Shown here in pieces: positions 8,383-17,212 of a stretch of DNA of 64,000 nucleotides (its first letter is position 1; each line of letters starts with the position of its first letter). Origin of the DNA: Aeromicrobium sp. PE09-221. GTDB taxonomy: Bacteria > Actinomycetota > Actinomycetes > Propionibacteriales > Nocardioidaceae. The position numbers were made by a program, and so were the translations under genes. A model generated the notes under the pieces. It had not been told where the DNA came from, did no database searches, and worked only from the letters and a program-made list of their open reading frames with translations. The DNA is taken from NCBI RefSeq assembly GCF_002174305.1, contig NZ_MIJB01000010.1, forward strand, positions 94,609 to 158,608, in the 5' to 3' direction.

Positions 8383-9837
8383 TCAGACGTGGCGGCACAG
8401 CGGCAGGGCGGCGGCGCAGAATGCTCGCGCTTGCTGGCCCCAGAGCCGCCGGGTCTCGCACGAGGCTTGGATCGCGGCCTGCTCGACGTCGGCGACCGCG
8501 CGCTCGAGCTCGTTAACGTCCGGGGCGCTGAGGGTGATCAACCCGGTGAGCCGCAGGACGCCATGGCCGGCGGTGAGGTCGGCCTCCTGCGCGAGGACGT
8601 CGGTGTACTCGGCGTGTTGTTGCGCGTCCTCGATCTGGCCGATGCGTTGGCGTTGTGCCGCGTCGGAGATGTACTCGGTCTTCTTGCGCCGGATGTCGCG
8701 GGCGGCCTGATCGGTCCGCATCGGTGTGTACAGCAGCGTGAAGGTCCGCCGGATCCCCGAGGACAGCAACACCGGCGCCAAGAATCCTGGATAGACCAGC
8801 GACCGGGGCCACTCGCTAATCCAAAGCACGCAGTGGTGCGCCGAGTCGCTGCGCACGCTGCCCCATTCCTCGCTCACCGCGACCGGACCAGCCGTCGCGA
8901 GGTCACGGCCGGCGTCGCCGTGGCGCTCCAGCGCCGCCGCCACACCCGGGTCGTAGGCCGAGCGCAGGATCACCGCGAGATCGCCCGGTCCGAGCCAGTC
9001 CGTCGGTCCCAGATCGGCTGATCGCAGCGCCGAGGTCAGCGTCGACATCTCCTGGCGCAAGACCTCGGCCGCGCCGCGATTGCCGCCACCAGCAGCGCGG
9101 ATCGCCCGCGCGGCTGACTTCAAGTCGATCGACAGCGAGACGGTGCTCGCGTGCCGCTCGCCGGCAGGCCCCGCCCGACCAATGAGTTCGTCGTAGACGG
9201 TCGAAGCCCACGTCCCGTCGTGCTCGCCATGACGGGTCCACCAGTCACTCAATCCGCGCCCGGAGTCCGGGAGGGTCCGCTCACAGACCTGCAGCGCCGC
9301 GACGCGGCCGGACCGGCAGGCTGTCGCGAGCACTCGCCCCCACCCGAGCACTCGCCGATGTTGCTCCGCGGGGTCGAGCAGGATGAACGCCGGATGCGTC
9401 ACCGCCACGACGGCGGTCAGCGTGGCGGCGTGCGGGTCGTGCACCATCACCGCGCCGGTGCCCGGGTCGACCCATTCGCGCAGCCGTGCCGCGTCACCTG
9501 GCAGGGCCAGCGTGCCAGCGGGACGCGGGCGCACGACCTGGCGCCGGAACAGCAACTGACCGCCCGTCGCGTGCCACAGCCACACCGCGACGATCGGCGT
9601 CCACTCGACCAGCTTGCGGCCACCGATCCCGACGAACGCCAACACGACGCACGCGCCCACGACGGGGACAGCAATCAGCAGCGGCGCCGATCCGCCGGCA
9701 TAGAGCGCGACCACCAGAACGACGGCACCTACACCGACCGTCGCCAGCTGAGGAACCGACAGTCCGAGCAGAACCCCGCGGCGTGAAAGGCGGGAGAACT
9801 TGACCGGGCGCAGGGCCGCCTCAGACATGTCGGTCAT
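8383..9837 (-). CDS. SCO6880/PrgI-like membrane protein of the type IV system
   Basis: This 484-residue protein resembles the SCO6880 family of actinobacterial conjugation clusters. An N-terminal PrgI-like part holds two close membrane segments at about residues 24-48 and 50-70. A long cytosolic domain follows, which in this family corresponds to the missing N-terminal domain of VirB4. Supporting segments are the FSRLSRRGVLLGLS leader, the WTPIVAVWLWHATGGQLLFRR stretch after the membrane part, and the C-terminal helical region. The ATG at 9837 is preferred; an internal ATG lies at 9828. The gene is 5 bp from the TrbL-like gene and about 50 bp ahead of the 80-residue gene, in operon order with VirB4. 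Confidence 0.78.
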   Translation of the reverse strand: MTDMSEAALRPVKFSRLSRRGVLLGLSVPQLATVGVGAVVLVVALYAGGSAPLLIAVPVVGACVVLAFVGIGGRKLVEWTPIVAVWLWHATGGQLLFRRQVVRPRPAGTLALPGDAARLREWVDPGTGAVMVHDPHAATLTAVVAVTHPAFILLDPAEQHRRVLGWGRVLATACRSGRVAALQVCERTLPDSGRGLSDWWTRHGEHDGTWASTVYDELIGRAGPAGERHASTVSLSIDLKSAARAIRAAGGGNRGAAEVLRQEMSTLTSALRSADLGPTDWLGPGDLAVILRSAYDPGVAAALERHGDAGRDLATAGPVAVSEEWGSVRSDSAHHCVLWISEWPRSLVYPGFLAPVLLSSGIRRTFTLLYTPMRTDQAARDIRRKKTEYISDAAQRQRIGQIEDAQQHAEYTDVLAQEADLTAGHGVLRLTGLITLSAPDVNELERAVADVEQAAIQASCETRRLWGQQARAFCAAALPLCRHV

Positions 9838-9842
9838 GGCAC

Positions 9843-11114
9843 TCACCGTCCGCCGGGCGAGTCGACAACAGGCACGGCCGCGGTCGGCGGGGGCGGGGCT
9901 GATGGCGGGGGAGTGCTGGCGTGGGCCTGCTGGGTCGCTGCGTGACCGACCGCTCGGCCGACGCTGCCGCCGCCCTTGGCGACTGATGATGCGGTGGTGG
10001 CCGCGGTAGCCACCACACCGACCGGGCCGGCCGCGGCCGCGGTTTGGCCGCCGCCCATGCCGGCCTGGCCGGCCGTCGCTGTCCCGGGCTTGGGTCCCGG
10101 CGACGGCGTAGGTGATGCGGGGGACGTGCCTGAGCTTCCGCCTCCCAAGACGGCGGACGGTGCCTGGCCGAATCTGCGATTCAGGGGGATGGGCACGGGC
10201 CGGTTGAGAGCGGATTTGGCTTCTTGTTCGGCGGACATTGCGTGGTGCATGTCGAATCCCATGAAGCCGATGGCCTTGTAGGTCAGGTACGGCGCGAACC
10301 CGGCCATGAGCATCAGCACCACGCCGGAGATGGGTTCGCTGACCGACCGAAGGTCGCTGTCGATGGGCGCGGAGACCTGCGCGGTCGCGAGCAGGAAGAT
10401 CACGACCAGGACGACCTTGGACAGGATGAGGGCGAGCACGAACGCGGCCCACTTGGACACCCAGCCACGGGTCTGGTCCCAACTCGCTCCAGCGAGCGCG
10501 ACCGGCGCGAAGACGATCGCGATCAGCAGCAGTGCCTTGCGGATCAGCAGGCTGATCCAGACGATGACCGCTGCGCCGAGCGCCAGACCGGCGACGAGGA
10601 TCGTGATGACCGCGCCGGCGCCCGGGGCCGCGACCTGCAGCGAACCGATTCCGCCGGCGAGCAGGGTGATCCGTTCACCCATCGCGTCCATGTTGGTGCC
10701 GGCGGCGTGGACGATGCCGATGCTGATCCGGTCGGTGATCTCCAGCGCCGTGGCGATCAGAGCGAGCGCGACGAAGGACCCCAGGATCGACTTCGCCAGG
10801 CCCAGCGCCGCTCGCGACAGCGCCGCGGGTTCGCGGCGGATCATCCCGCCGATGACCTGCAGCATGAAGAACCCGAGCATCACGAACACCGCGACCCCGA
10901 ACAAGATGTCGTACACCTTGGTGAACTGGCCGGAGGTGACGTCGACCATCGTGGTGGAGTCGAAGACCGCCCAGACGGACTCGAACATCCACGCGGCCGC
11001 GTTCCCCATGCTCACGGCGAGCCAGTCGAACGGGGCGGCCACCAGACTCGCGGCACCTTCACCCGCGGTGGCGCAGACCGCGGAGATCACCGGGACGTCA
11101 CACACATCGGCCAT
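9843..11114 (-). CDS. TrbL/VirB6-like conjugal channel membrane protein
   Basis: The 423-residue protein has at least six hydrophobic spans between about residues 60 and 290 (for example LFGVAVFVMLGFFMLQVIGG and VVLVVIFLLATA). A long Ser/Thr/Pro/Gly/Ala tail, from about residue 310 to the end, is likely cytosolic and disordered. This plan matches TrbL/VirB6 proteins, which form the inner-membrane part of the conjugation pore. The N-terminal region contains two cysteines (CDVPVISAVC) and no cleavable signal. It lies between the small two-span protein gene and the SCO6880-like gene, with a 6 bp gap on each side. Confidence 0.78.
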   Translation of the reverse strand: MADVCDVPVISAVCATAGEGAASLVAAPFDWLAVSMGNAAAWMFESVWAVFDSTTMVDVTSGQFTKVYDILFGVAVFVMLGFFMLQVIGGMIRREPAALSRAALGLAKSILGSFVALALIATALEITDRISIGIVHAAGTNMDAMGERITLLAGGIGSLQVAAPGAGAVITILVAGLALGAAVIVWISLLIRKALLLIAIVFAPVALAGASWDQTRGWVSKWAAFVLALILSKVVLVVIFLLATAQVSAPIDSDLRSVSEPISGVVLMLMAGFAPYLTYKAIGFMGFDMHHAMSAEQEAKSALNRPVPIPLNRRFGQAPSAVLGGGSSGTSPASPTPSPGPKPGTATAGQAGMGGGQTAAAAGPVGVVATAATTASSVAKGGGSVGRAVGHAATQQAHASTPPPSAPPPPTAAVPVVDSPGGR

Positions 11115-11120
11115 GGCAGA

Positions 11121-11435
11121 TCAGACGGCCTGGCCGACGTTCCAGAAGAAGTTCACCAGCGCGACTGATGCGCCGGTGACGATCGCTGCGCCCAGCCCGA
11201 CCAGCACGCCGAGCTTGCCGCGCCCGGCCAGGTGCGGGTTGGACGAGTTCGAGCCGAGTGCCCACACGATCGCCGAGATGACGACCGCGAGCACCGCCAG
11301 GATCAGCCCGACGGTCATCGAAGCGCCGACGATGGAGCTGAGCTGGCGGATCCCGGGAAGCCCATTGGAGTTCGGGTTGATGTCGACGTTCGCCTGCAGA
11401 TGGGTTGCAAGTCGAGTCGGGTTGAGGTGAAGCAC
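11121..11435 (-). CDS. Small two-span membrane protein (DUF6112-like)
   Basis: This 104-residue protein has an N-terminal polar part ending in NPNSNGLPGIRQL and then two hydrophobic helices, at about residues 36-60 and 75-98. I chose the GTG start because AGGAGG precedes it by 5 bases; no such signal precedes the longer frame. Proteins of this type recur beside TrbL in actinobacterial conjugation loci and may be the pilin-like (VirB2) or pore-lining component, but this is inference from size and position. A similar but divergent protein is encoded next upstream. Confidence 0.72.
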   Translation of the reverse strand: MLHLNPTRLATHLQANVDINPNSNGLPGIRQLSSIVGASMTVGLILAVLAVVISAIVWALGSNSSNPHLAGRGKLGVLVGLGAAIVTGASVALVNFFWNVGQAV

Positions 11436-11501
11436 GGTTGCCTCCTGGCGGGTTGGGTCCTGCTTCACAGGTGCGCAGAGCGCCCGGTGGTGCGCGATGG
11501 G

Positions 11502-11795
11502 TCAGAGCGTTGCTCCGAGATCGAGGAGCCAGTTCGCCCAGCTGAGCGCGCCTCCCGTGAGTACGGCTCCCGCGAGCGCGACGACGATCCCGGTCTTGGC
11601 CTTGGTGGCGGCGTGCCAGCTGCCTTGCGCTGAAGCGAGTGCCCACATCGCTGCGCAGACGACGACCATCAGGATGGCGGTCAGCAGGCCGTAGGCCAGC
11701 AGGGCCCCGACGAGGTGGCGCAGCGTTGAGGACGAGCCGATTGCCCCGAAGTCCGGGCTGGCCAGCGTAGGCGCGAAGGAGAGTGGATGGGTCAC
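11502..11795 (-). CDS. Second small two-span membrane protein of the transfer operon
   Basis: This 97-residue protein has the same plan as its downstream neighbour: a short polar N-terminus (LASPDFGAIGSSSTLRHLVG) and two hydrophobic helices at about residues 34-56 and 70-91. The start is placed at GTG 11795. A second copy of this gene start survives at 40.7-40.8 kb and is conserved from exactly this GTG onward, which supports the choice although no strong ribosome-binding site is present. It follows the M23 peptidase gene by 22 bp. Its likely role is a subunit of the type IV channel or a VirB2-like pilin. Confidence 0.72.
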   Translation of the reverse strand: MTHPLSFAPTLASPDFGAIGSSSTLRHLVGALLAYGLLTAILMVVVCAAMWALASAQGSWHAATKAKTGIVVALAGAVLTGGALSWANWLLDLGATL

Positions 11796-11817
11796 GTCAT
11801 GCAGGTGCGCGCGCCGG

Positions 11818-13410
11818 TCAGGAGACCGTGACGTGCAGGTGATCGTAATGCCCGCCGGTGACGGATCGGGGGTCGAACGTTCCGCCGCCGTCATAGGGCC
11901 GCCATCCCTCCGCGGCGCGTCGGACGGACCAGATCCGGCCCTGCCAGATGAGGTACTCGACGCCGAGCTGCTCGGCGTTCGCCTTGAGCCAGTTGGTCGT
12001 TGTCCAGCCAGCATTGAGGGCGGCGCCGGTGGCGCGGGTGCCGATTGAGTTGCCGAAGGTGCCGTCGCAGGCGCGACCGGCCGAGTGGTCATTGTCGTCT
12101 GGGTTGCCCGGTCGCCAACATGCCCAGGATGAGGTCGGGAAGCGTTGCTCGATCTGTGTGAGGACGTGCGCGGCTCGTGCCGTGATCCGGCCGGAGGTCG
12201 TGGGGTCGTCGACGAGTTGGCCGGGGTCCGCTCCGGCAAAGCTCTCGGCGTCGTCCGTCGGTGGACCGCAGCGCGCACCCGTCTCGGTCGGGTTTGTTTC
12301 GAGTTCGGAGGCGCCACCGGCGGCGAGCCACGGTTCGGGGTCGCTTGGTGCGGCGTCGGCGCCACCTGGGCGGACTTCGAAGTGCAGATGGGCGCCGGTG
12401 GAATAGCCGGCGACGCCGACGTCAGCGATGCGCTCACCGGCCGTCACCCGGTCACCTACCCGCACGTGAATGCCGTCGGCGTACATGTGCGCGTAGCCGG
12501 TGGCGACGCGGCGGCCGCCGACGGTGTGTTCGATCATGATCAGGTTCCCGTACCCGGTCGCCGGGCCGGCGAACGTGACGCGGCCGTCCGCCGCGGCCAG
12601 GATCGCGGTTCCGGCCGCGGTGGCGTAGTCGGCGCCCGTGTGGAGTTTGTACTGACCGGTGACCGGGTGCCGGCGCATCCCGAACCCGCTGGTGCGCACC
12701 CACGTCCCGCGGGGGAGGGGAAACACGACACGGCTGGACTCGGGCTCGCTGGCCGTGGCGCGGGACGCGCCGGTCAGCGTGTCGATGATGCGCGTGGCGA
12801 CCGGTTCCCAGGTCGCGTAGCGGTCGGGGTATCTCGACACCTCGACGGCTTGGGCCGCGGCACTCTTGGACATCGACTCCCAGCCGCGAATGTCGAGTAG
12901 GCCACGCGGTGACCCGTGGTTCGGGCCGGACGGGCCGCCGAAGAACGCTCGCGCCTGATAAGTCGGGTCCATCAACTCGGGAACTCGTCCCCAGCCGCTG
13001 CTGGGCCGCATCTGGAACAAGCCGAGGCTGTCGTGATCGCCGCCGTCGCCGTCGTTCGGGAACGACCGTGAGCCGGGGTGGACGATGGAGTTCGCGAGCA
13101 TCCGCAGGCCCGACTCCGTCAGCGCGGCCATCAACGCGATGGTGATCCCGTCGCGGCCGACGCCGTCCAGACGGCTGCCGACCTGGACGATCGTCGCTGC
13201 GTGGGTGAGTTGCTGGCGGTTCAGCCGGACTCGCGTGCCGTCCGCGGTCTTGGTGTCGAGATGGTCCGGTACCGGGCCAACCCTCAGGGTTGATTCGCCT
13301 GTCATGCAGGAGGCCTGTGCAGCCGGGTTGACGAGCAGGCCGACGCTCAGCAGGACGGCCGCTGGTCCGAACAGGACCGAGATCAGTGCACTGGCGAGCA
13401 GGACTCGCAT
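11818..13410 (-). CDS. Cell-wall hydrolase with transglycosylase-like and M23 peptidase domains
   Basis: This 530-residue exported protein opens the peptidoglycan for the conjugation apparatus. An N-terminal signal or anchor (residues 1-30) is followed by a lysozyme-like domain (about 70-200; ALTESGLRMLAN and DSLGLFQMRPSSGWG). An M23 zinc endopeptidase domain follows (about 225-360) with the metal-binding motifs HTGADY and GAHLHFEV. A C-terminal domain (about 415-530) ends in GGHYDHLHV, resembling a second metal-dependent wall-binding fold. The gene lies between the VirB8-like gene and the small membrane proteins. Part of its C-terminal domain is duplicated as a remnant at 43.0-43.2 kb. Confidence 0.87.
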   Translation of the reverse strand: MRVLLASALISVLFGPAAVLLSVGLLVNPAAQASCMTGESTLRVGPVPDHLDTKTADGTRVRLNRQQLTHAATIVQVGSRLDGVGRDGITIALMAALTESGLRMLANSIVHPGSRSFPNDGDGGDHDSLGLFQMRPSSGWGRVPELMDPTYQARAFFGGPSGPNHGSPRGLLDIRGWESMSKSAAAQAVEVSRYPDRYATWEPVATRIIDTLTGASRATASEPESSRVVFPLPRGTWVRTSGFGMRRHPVTGQYKLHTGADYATAAGTAILAAADGRVTFAGPATGYGNLIMIEHTVGGRRVATGYAHMYADGIHVRVGDRVTAGERIADVGVAGYSTGAHLHFEVRPGGADAAPSDPEPWLAAGGASELETNPTETGARCGPPTDDAESFAGADPGQLVDDPTTSGRITARAAHVLTQIEQRFPTSSWACWRPGNPDDNDHSAGRACDGTFGNSIGTRATGAALNAGWTTTNWLKANAEQLGVEYLIWQGRIWSVRRAAEGWRPYDGGGTFDPRSVTGGHYDHLHVTVS

Positions 13411-13419
13411 CGCAGCGTC

Positions 13420-14094
13420 CTACTCGAGCGGGTCGTCGAGACGCGACAACCGCAGTAGGTGGCAGGTGGGATACGTCGGGGCGCAGACGACGAAGACCGT
13501 GAACGCGACCGGGTGCTTCGACCTCACCAGGTCGCCCTCCCACGAACCCGCGCGATGACGGATGCCGCGGACCGTGAAAGCGGCAGTGCCCGGTGCGAGC
13601 TCCCCGCCCGCCTGCTCGATTGCGGTGGCCCACAGTTCCGGTACCGCGACCGTTGTGACCTCGAGACGCTGCTGGGTTTGGTAGCGGCGCAGATCCACCC
13701 AGGCGTCGTGGGTCGGGAGATACCCGGCCAGGTCTGAGACGAGCCCGGGGGAGGACTCACCGGTCGGGTCCGCGATCGTCAGAAACGGCTCGATGAGCTC
13801 CGCGGGTCCCGACGCGGTCCGGGTGTCCCACGCGAAGATCGCGGCGGCGACATCGCGCACGAACTGCCGCGGATCGCCATTGCGGGGAACGGCCACGGCC
13901 GGCCGGACATCGGCGTTGCTGGGCGCTGCGGAGGACAGGGGCACTGTTGAGTCGCCGGGACGCGTGGTGGGCTCAGACGGTCGGGAGTCGAAGCTGATCG
14001 CGATGGCGCCGAGCATCAACGCGACCGACACACCTGTGGCGGCCAAGACGAGCAACCGTCGGGGATGGGGGCGAGTCAGGGTTGGACTGAGCAT
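13420..14094 (-). CDS. Membrane-anchored protein, possibly VirB8/TcpC-like
   Basis: This 224-residue protein has a short cytosolic N-terminus, one hydrophobic helix at about residues 14-35 and a large outside domain. A Pro/Ser/Thr linker (36-75) leads to a mixed alpha-beta domain with a pair of cysteines near the end (VVCAPTYPTCHLL). Topology, size and position next to the wall hydrolase match the VirB8-type scaffold of type IV systems and its Gram-positive counterparts, but the sequence similarity is not decisive. It ends 9 bp before the hydrolase start. Confidence 0.6.
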   Translation of the reverse strand: MLSPTLTRPHPRRLLVLAATGVSVALMLGAIAISFDSRPSEPTTRPGDSTVPLSSAAPSNADVRPAVAVPRNGDPRQFVRDVAAAIFAWDTRTASGPAELIEPFLTIADPTGESSPGLVSDLAGYLPTHDAWVDLRRYQTQQRLEVTTVAVPELWATAIEQAGGELAPGTAAFTVRGIRHRAGSWEGDLVRSKHPVAFTVFVVCAPTYPTCHLLRLSRLDDPLE

Positions 14095-14123
14095 GGTGTG
14101 GCCTTCGGTAGAAGTGGCACCAC

Positions 14124-15104
14124 TCAGGTGGCCGCTTCCGCCCGGAGCGCTTCAATCTCACGCGCGAACTCGGTTGATTCGTCCAAGACGTTGCGGAACA
14201 GCTGCCAGTCGTCGTCCTTAAGCTCCCGGGCGAGTTGTTCGGCGTCGTACCGACCGGTCCAGCCCAACATCTCGGCCCACAACAGAGTGAAGGACCGCGG
14301 GCTCCGCTTGATCGACGCGAGACTTGCGGCGCGCCGGGCCTTGTTCTCACGGGCACGTCGCCGGTCATCTTCCTTCGCTCGTGCCAGAGCGGCAGCGGCG
14401 ATCTCATCGAAATCGTCAGCGGGCGTGGGTCGTTGCTCCGCCGCCCTCACCACCGCGCGCACCCGCTGGTAGCTCGGATCGACTGCACCACCGTTGCGGA
14501 TCCGTTCGAGCTCGTCCTCGGCGACCTTGCGGACATCCGCCGGACGGCCACGATCCGCCGCCACACGCTCCATCTGCAGGATCTGCTCCAACTGGTTGTA
14601 GGACGCCCGGTGCGTAATGAGTTCGGCGGCTTGTCGGCGCACGTCCCCGTGGCCGCGCCCCGGTGCCGCCGATTCGGCATCACCGGGTTGACCTGCGCAA
14701 ACGTTGTTTTCGCCGCCGAACCTCGTGGCCTCTTGGCGACGGGCGGCGTCTTCGCGCAGCAGCGTCTTGACTTCGTCGTAGAGCGCGGCTGCTTCCAGGG
14801 CGGTGAGCGGCTTGTGGGTGGTGTTCTCATCTCGTTCGGCCAGCAAGCGAGCCAGGTCATCAGACAGCCCGGGCCGCACCCACACCCGAAGGGTGCGCCA
14901 CCCGAGTTGCTTCACCGCCTCCAGGCGGCGATACCCGCAGATGAGCAGGCCATCGGGGGTGATCGTGATCGGTTGCAGCAGGCCGACACGTCCGATCGAG
15001 GTCACCAATGGCGTGAGGTCGCCGGTGGTGTGGCGGTGCCGGACGCCTACCCGGATCGAATCGGTCCGGCGCTCGAGCTCGATATGGCCTGCGGTCTCAG
15101 ACAT
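14124..15104 (-). CDS. ParB-like nuclease-domain protein
   Basis: The 326-residue protein has a ParB/Spo0J N-terminal domain: strand RVGVRHRHTTGDL, helix LTPLVTSIGRVGLLQPITI, then LLICGYRRLEAVKQLGWRTLRVWV, the last being the family's GxRRxxA signature. The rest is helical and very rich in Arg, Glu and Ala, probably the DNA-binding and dimer region. I chose the ATG at 15104 with GGGAG ahead; it overlaps the upstream gene by 8 bases. No parA gene is found nearby, so it may regulate transfer or replication rather than act in classical partition. The GCGAACACCCCC repeats at the head of the operon are a possible target. Confidence 0.78.
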   Translation of the reverse strand: MSETAGHIELERRTDSIRVGVRHRHTTGDLTPLVTSIGRVGLLQPITITPDGLLICGYRRLEAVKQLGWRTLRVWVRPGLSDDLARLLAERDENTTHKPLTALEAAALYDEVKTLLREDAARRQEATRFGGENNVCAGQPGDAESAAPGRGHGDVRRQAAELITHRASYNQLEQILQMERVAADRGRPADVRKVAEDELERIRNGGAVDPSYQRVRAVVRAAEQRPTPADDFDEIAAAALARAKEDDRRRARENKARRAASLASIKRSPRSFTLLWAEMLGWTGRYDAEQLARELKDDDWQLFRNVLDESTEFAREIEALRAEAAT

Positions 15105-15933
15105 GAGCGTCTCCCGTCGCCGTCGGCGACGAGTCCCAGATGATCGCGGTGACCTCGTCGTCGCAACACAACTCGGTGAGTTCTTCACCCAAGCAGAGTC
15201 GAAGCAGGATCCCCCGTCCCATGCGGGTGCCGGCGAAGTCTCGGCGCGGATCGCCGAGCACGACCCGTAACAAGCGGATCCATGACCGTTGATCCAGATC
15301 GAGCTGGTTGCGGCCTTTGACGTCGCGGCGAAGGTATTCGTAGGCGCGCTGGCGGTCACCGCAGCTGCTCAGTTGGGCGCAGACGTACTCCAGCGCCATC
15401 CGGGCCGCGGCCGGCGGCCATCCGTTCTCGGCGAACAGCTCAACCGCGCGGTCCAGTGCGACGAAGGAGTTGGTCGACTCCTCGGCGCGATCGTCGTCGG
15501 TGTCGGGACAGGGCTCGGTGTCGCGGATGTGGAACGCGGGATGGAACTCGGCCAGCGCTCGCTCGCGGTCGCTGAACCGCTCCGCGTCATGGCAGTCCGC
15601 CAGCTCGGGGCGCCGAGCCGCTTGGTTCGAACACAAGAGTCCTTGCGCACGTGCCTCGTAGATCAGCGTCAGCTGCACGGCACGAGTGATGACAGCCCAC
15701 GTGTCGTCCGCGACCCGGGCCGACCTGGTGCGCATGACGTCGAAGGCGGCGGCCGCGGCGTCAGCCGGCTCCAGCCCGTACTTGCGGGCCAGCGCGCCGT
15801 ACTTGGTCGTCAGGAAGTCGACCAGCTCGGTGGCCTCGGCCTCGTCCTGCCACGCGCGTGGCCCGGAGTAGGCGAGCCGGAGCAACAGGAACCTCAGACC
15901 CTCCGTGGACTCGAGATTCGTATGCGCAGTCAT
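15097..15933 (-). CDS. Hypothetical helical protein upstream of ParB-like gene
   Basis: I cannot name this 278-residue soluble protein. It is predicted helical with acidic surface patches and contains a short His/Cys-containing region (LLCSNQAARRPELADCHDAERF) around residues 100-120 and a C-terminal CLGEELTELCCDDEV stretch. No classical zinc finger spacing is evident. It is coupled to its neighbours by an ATGA overlap upstream and an 8 bp overlap with the ParB-like gene downstream. Co-occurrence with primase-polymerase and ParB suggests a role in replication or maintenance of the element. Confidence 0.65.
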   Translation of the reverse strand: MTAHTNLESTEGLRFLLLRLAYSGPRAWQDEAEATELVDFLTTKYGALARKYGLEPADAAAAAFDVMRTRSARVADDTWAVITRAVQLTLIYEARAQGLLCSNQAARRPELADCHDAERFSDRERALAEFHPAFHIRDTEPCPDTDDDRAEESTNSFVALDRAVELFAENGWPPAAARMALEYVCAQLSSCGDRQRAYEYLRRDVKGRNQLDLDQRSWIRLLRVVLGDPRRDFAGTRMGRGILLRLCLGEELTELCCDDEVTAIIWDSSPTATGDAHV

Positions 15934-16304
15934 AGCGACCGCTCCTCCGTCCGGTCACTCGGGCGAGCCGATTCGCCCGGCGTGGCCGATGGCCATGGGC
16001 GCCCCAACGCCGAGACTCGCGACGCGACCGCGCTGGGAGCCCGGCGTGCCCGACGCGCCAGTTCGCCCTGCAGATCGATCCCGCGCCCAGCGACGCGCGA
16101 CCCCAGCACCGCGTGCAGTTCACTGACGCGCACCCACGCGATGGTCCGACTCTGTCCACTTCTCGACGACGAGTGACCAGGCGTACCCGGCATCGGCGGT
16201 TCGGTGCGCGTGGCAACATCCGTGCTTCCATCCGGAACAGGGGTGGTGCCGAGCTCACGGGCGGCACGGTCAACGCGACGCCGGTACGGCTGCTGCGTAT
16301 TCAT
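15930..16304 (-). CDS. Small basic hypothetical protein
   Basis: This 124-residue protein is Arg/Ser/Pro-rich with no recognised domain. The first 55 residues look disordered. The middle part, from VRVSELHAVLGSRVAGRGIDLQGELARRARR, is a basic amphipathic region that could bind DNA. It is joined by ATGA overlaps to the primase-polymerase gene upstream and the 278-residue gene downstream. These overlaps are the main argument that it is expressed. Confidence 0.55.
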   Translation of the reverse strand: MNTQQPYRRRVDRAARELGTTPVPDGSTDVATRTEPPMPGTPGHSSSRSGQSRTIAWVRVSELHAVLGSRVAGRGIDLQGELARRARRAPSAVASRVSALGRPWPSATPGESARPSDRTEERSL

Positions 16305-17212
16305 CGCCCGACCGCCTCAACGGAGACTGATCGGTCCGCAGACGGACGTGCTGGGGTCGCCGCCCGGTAGGCCGAGCGGATGGTGGTGATCGATTCGCGT
16401 TCGGACAAACCCGCCTCGCAGCCGGCTCGACTCAGCAAAGCTGCGGTCGTGGGGAAGTCGCGACCTTGCTCGACCATTCGGCACGCCGCCCAGAACAAGC
16501 CAGCATTCCGTCCACCCTCGGTACGACTCGCCACCCACGCTGCGAGCCGCTCCGGCCCAGCATCGACCGACGGCGCGTCGATCGGCCTTGCCATCGGCTT
16601 CGGTGGATCCAAGAACGCCCGTAACGCGCGCGCATCGACGGGAGCCGGTTCGTGGTGGGCGGCGACAGCGATCGACCGGTACACGCCGCCGCACCCGTCA
16701 GCGTCCGCGACCGCCGACGGTGGCACGACGATGTAGCCACCATCGCCACGAAAATCGATGTGCTTGCCGGGCACCTGCCACGACCGCTGCTCACGACCCG
16801 GCTCGCTCGGGTAGTAGGCATGCACCCCGCCCGACGGCGTCCGCACCAGCCACGACCAGCCATCGACCAGACCCTCCGAGCGCGCCCGCTCGAAGGCAGC
16901 GAACCCTGAACCAGTGGGGTGAACATCCACGTCCACCACGTCCACGCCCGATCGCTCTCCGGTCGGTACGCCGATATTGGCCTCAGGCCACCGGGTCCAC
17001 CACGGGCCGACCTGAGAGATGTCGGAGGAGGCGTCGTGGAACCCATGCGCCGTCAGCGGAATCTTCCCGCCCGGCACGCACGGGAACACGGGAATGCCCC
17101 GACTCAGCAGGAGACTCACCGCATCCAAGCGCGTCGAGGCGATAGCGAGTGCCTCGTGCAGTTCGGGTCCCCAGCGATACGCCGGCGCCGCCGGCATCTG
17201 GACTGTGCTCAT
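16301..17212 (-). CDS. Primase-polymerase (Prim-Pol domain)
   Basis: This 303-residue protein carries an archaeo-eukaryotic primase-like domain. After an N-terminal helix region, the LLLSRGIPVFPCVPGGKIPL strand-turn is typical. The catalytic acidic motif GVDVVDVDVHP lies near residue 90, a GGVHAYY motif near 130, and a KHIDFRGDGGYIVVPPS segment near 155. A short C-terminal helical domain follows (REGGRNAGLFWAACRM-type segment). Such enzymes prime or replicate mobile elements. It has no helicase domain, so another helicase must serve it. The start at ATG 17212 lacks a strong ribosome-binding site; longer frames reach into the repeat region. It is the first gene of the long transfer operon. Confidence 0.82.
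   Translation of the reverse strand: MSTVQMPAAPAYRWGPELHEALAIASTRLDAVSLLLSRGIPVFPCVPGGKIPLTAHGFHDASSDISQVGPWWTRWPEANIGVPTGERSGVDVVDVDVHPTGSGFAAFERARSEGLVDGWSWLVRTPSGGVHAYYPSEPGREQRSWQVPGKHIDFRGDGGYIVVPPSAVADADGCGGVYRSIAVAAHHEPAPVDARALRAFLDPPKPMARPIDAPSVDAGPERLAAWVASRTEGGRNAGLFWAACRMVEQGRDFPTTAALLSRAGCEAGLSERESITTIRSAYRAATPARPSADRSVSVEAVGR

Noticed and set aside
10224..11430. Plus-strand open frames opposite the TrbL-like gene
   Set aside because: Rich in Asp, Arg and His in the way of antisense frames; no ribosome-binding site or family motif.
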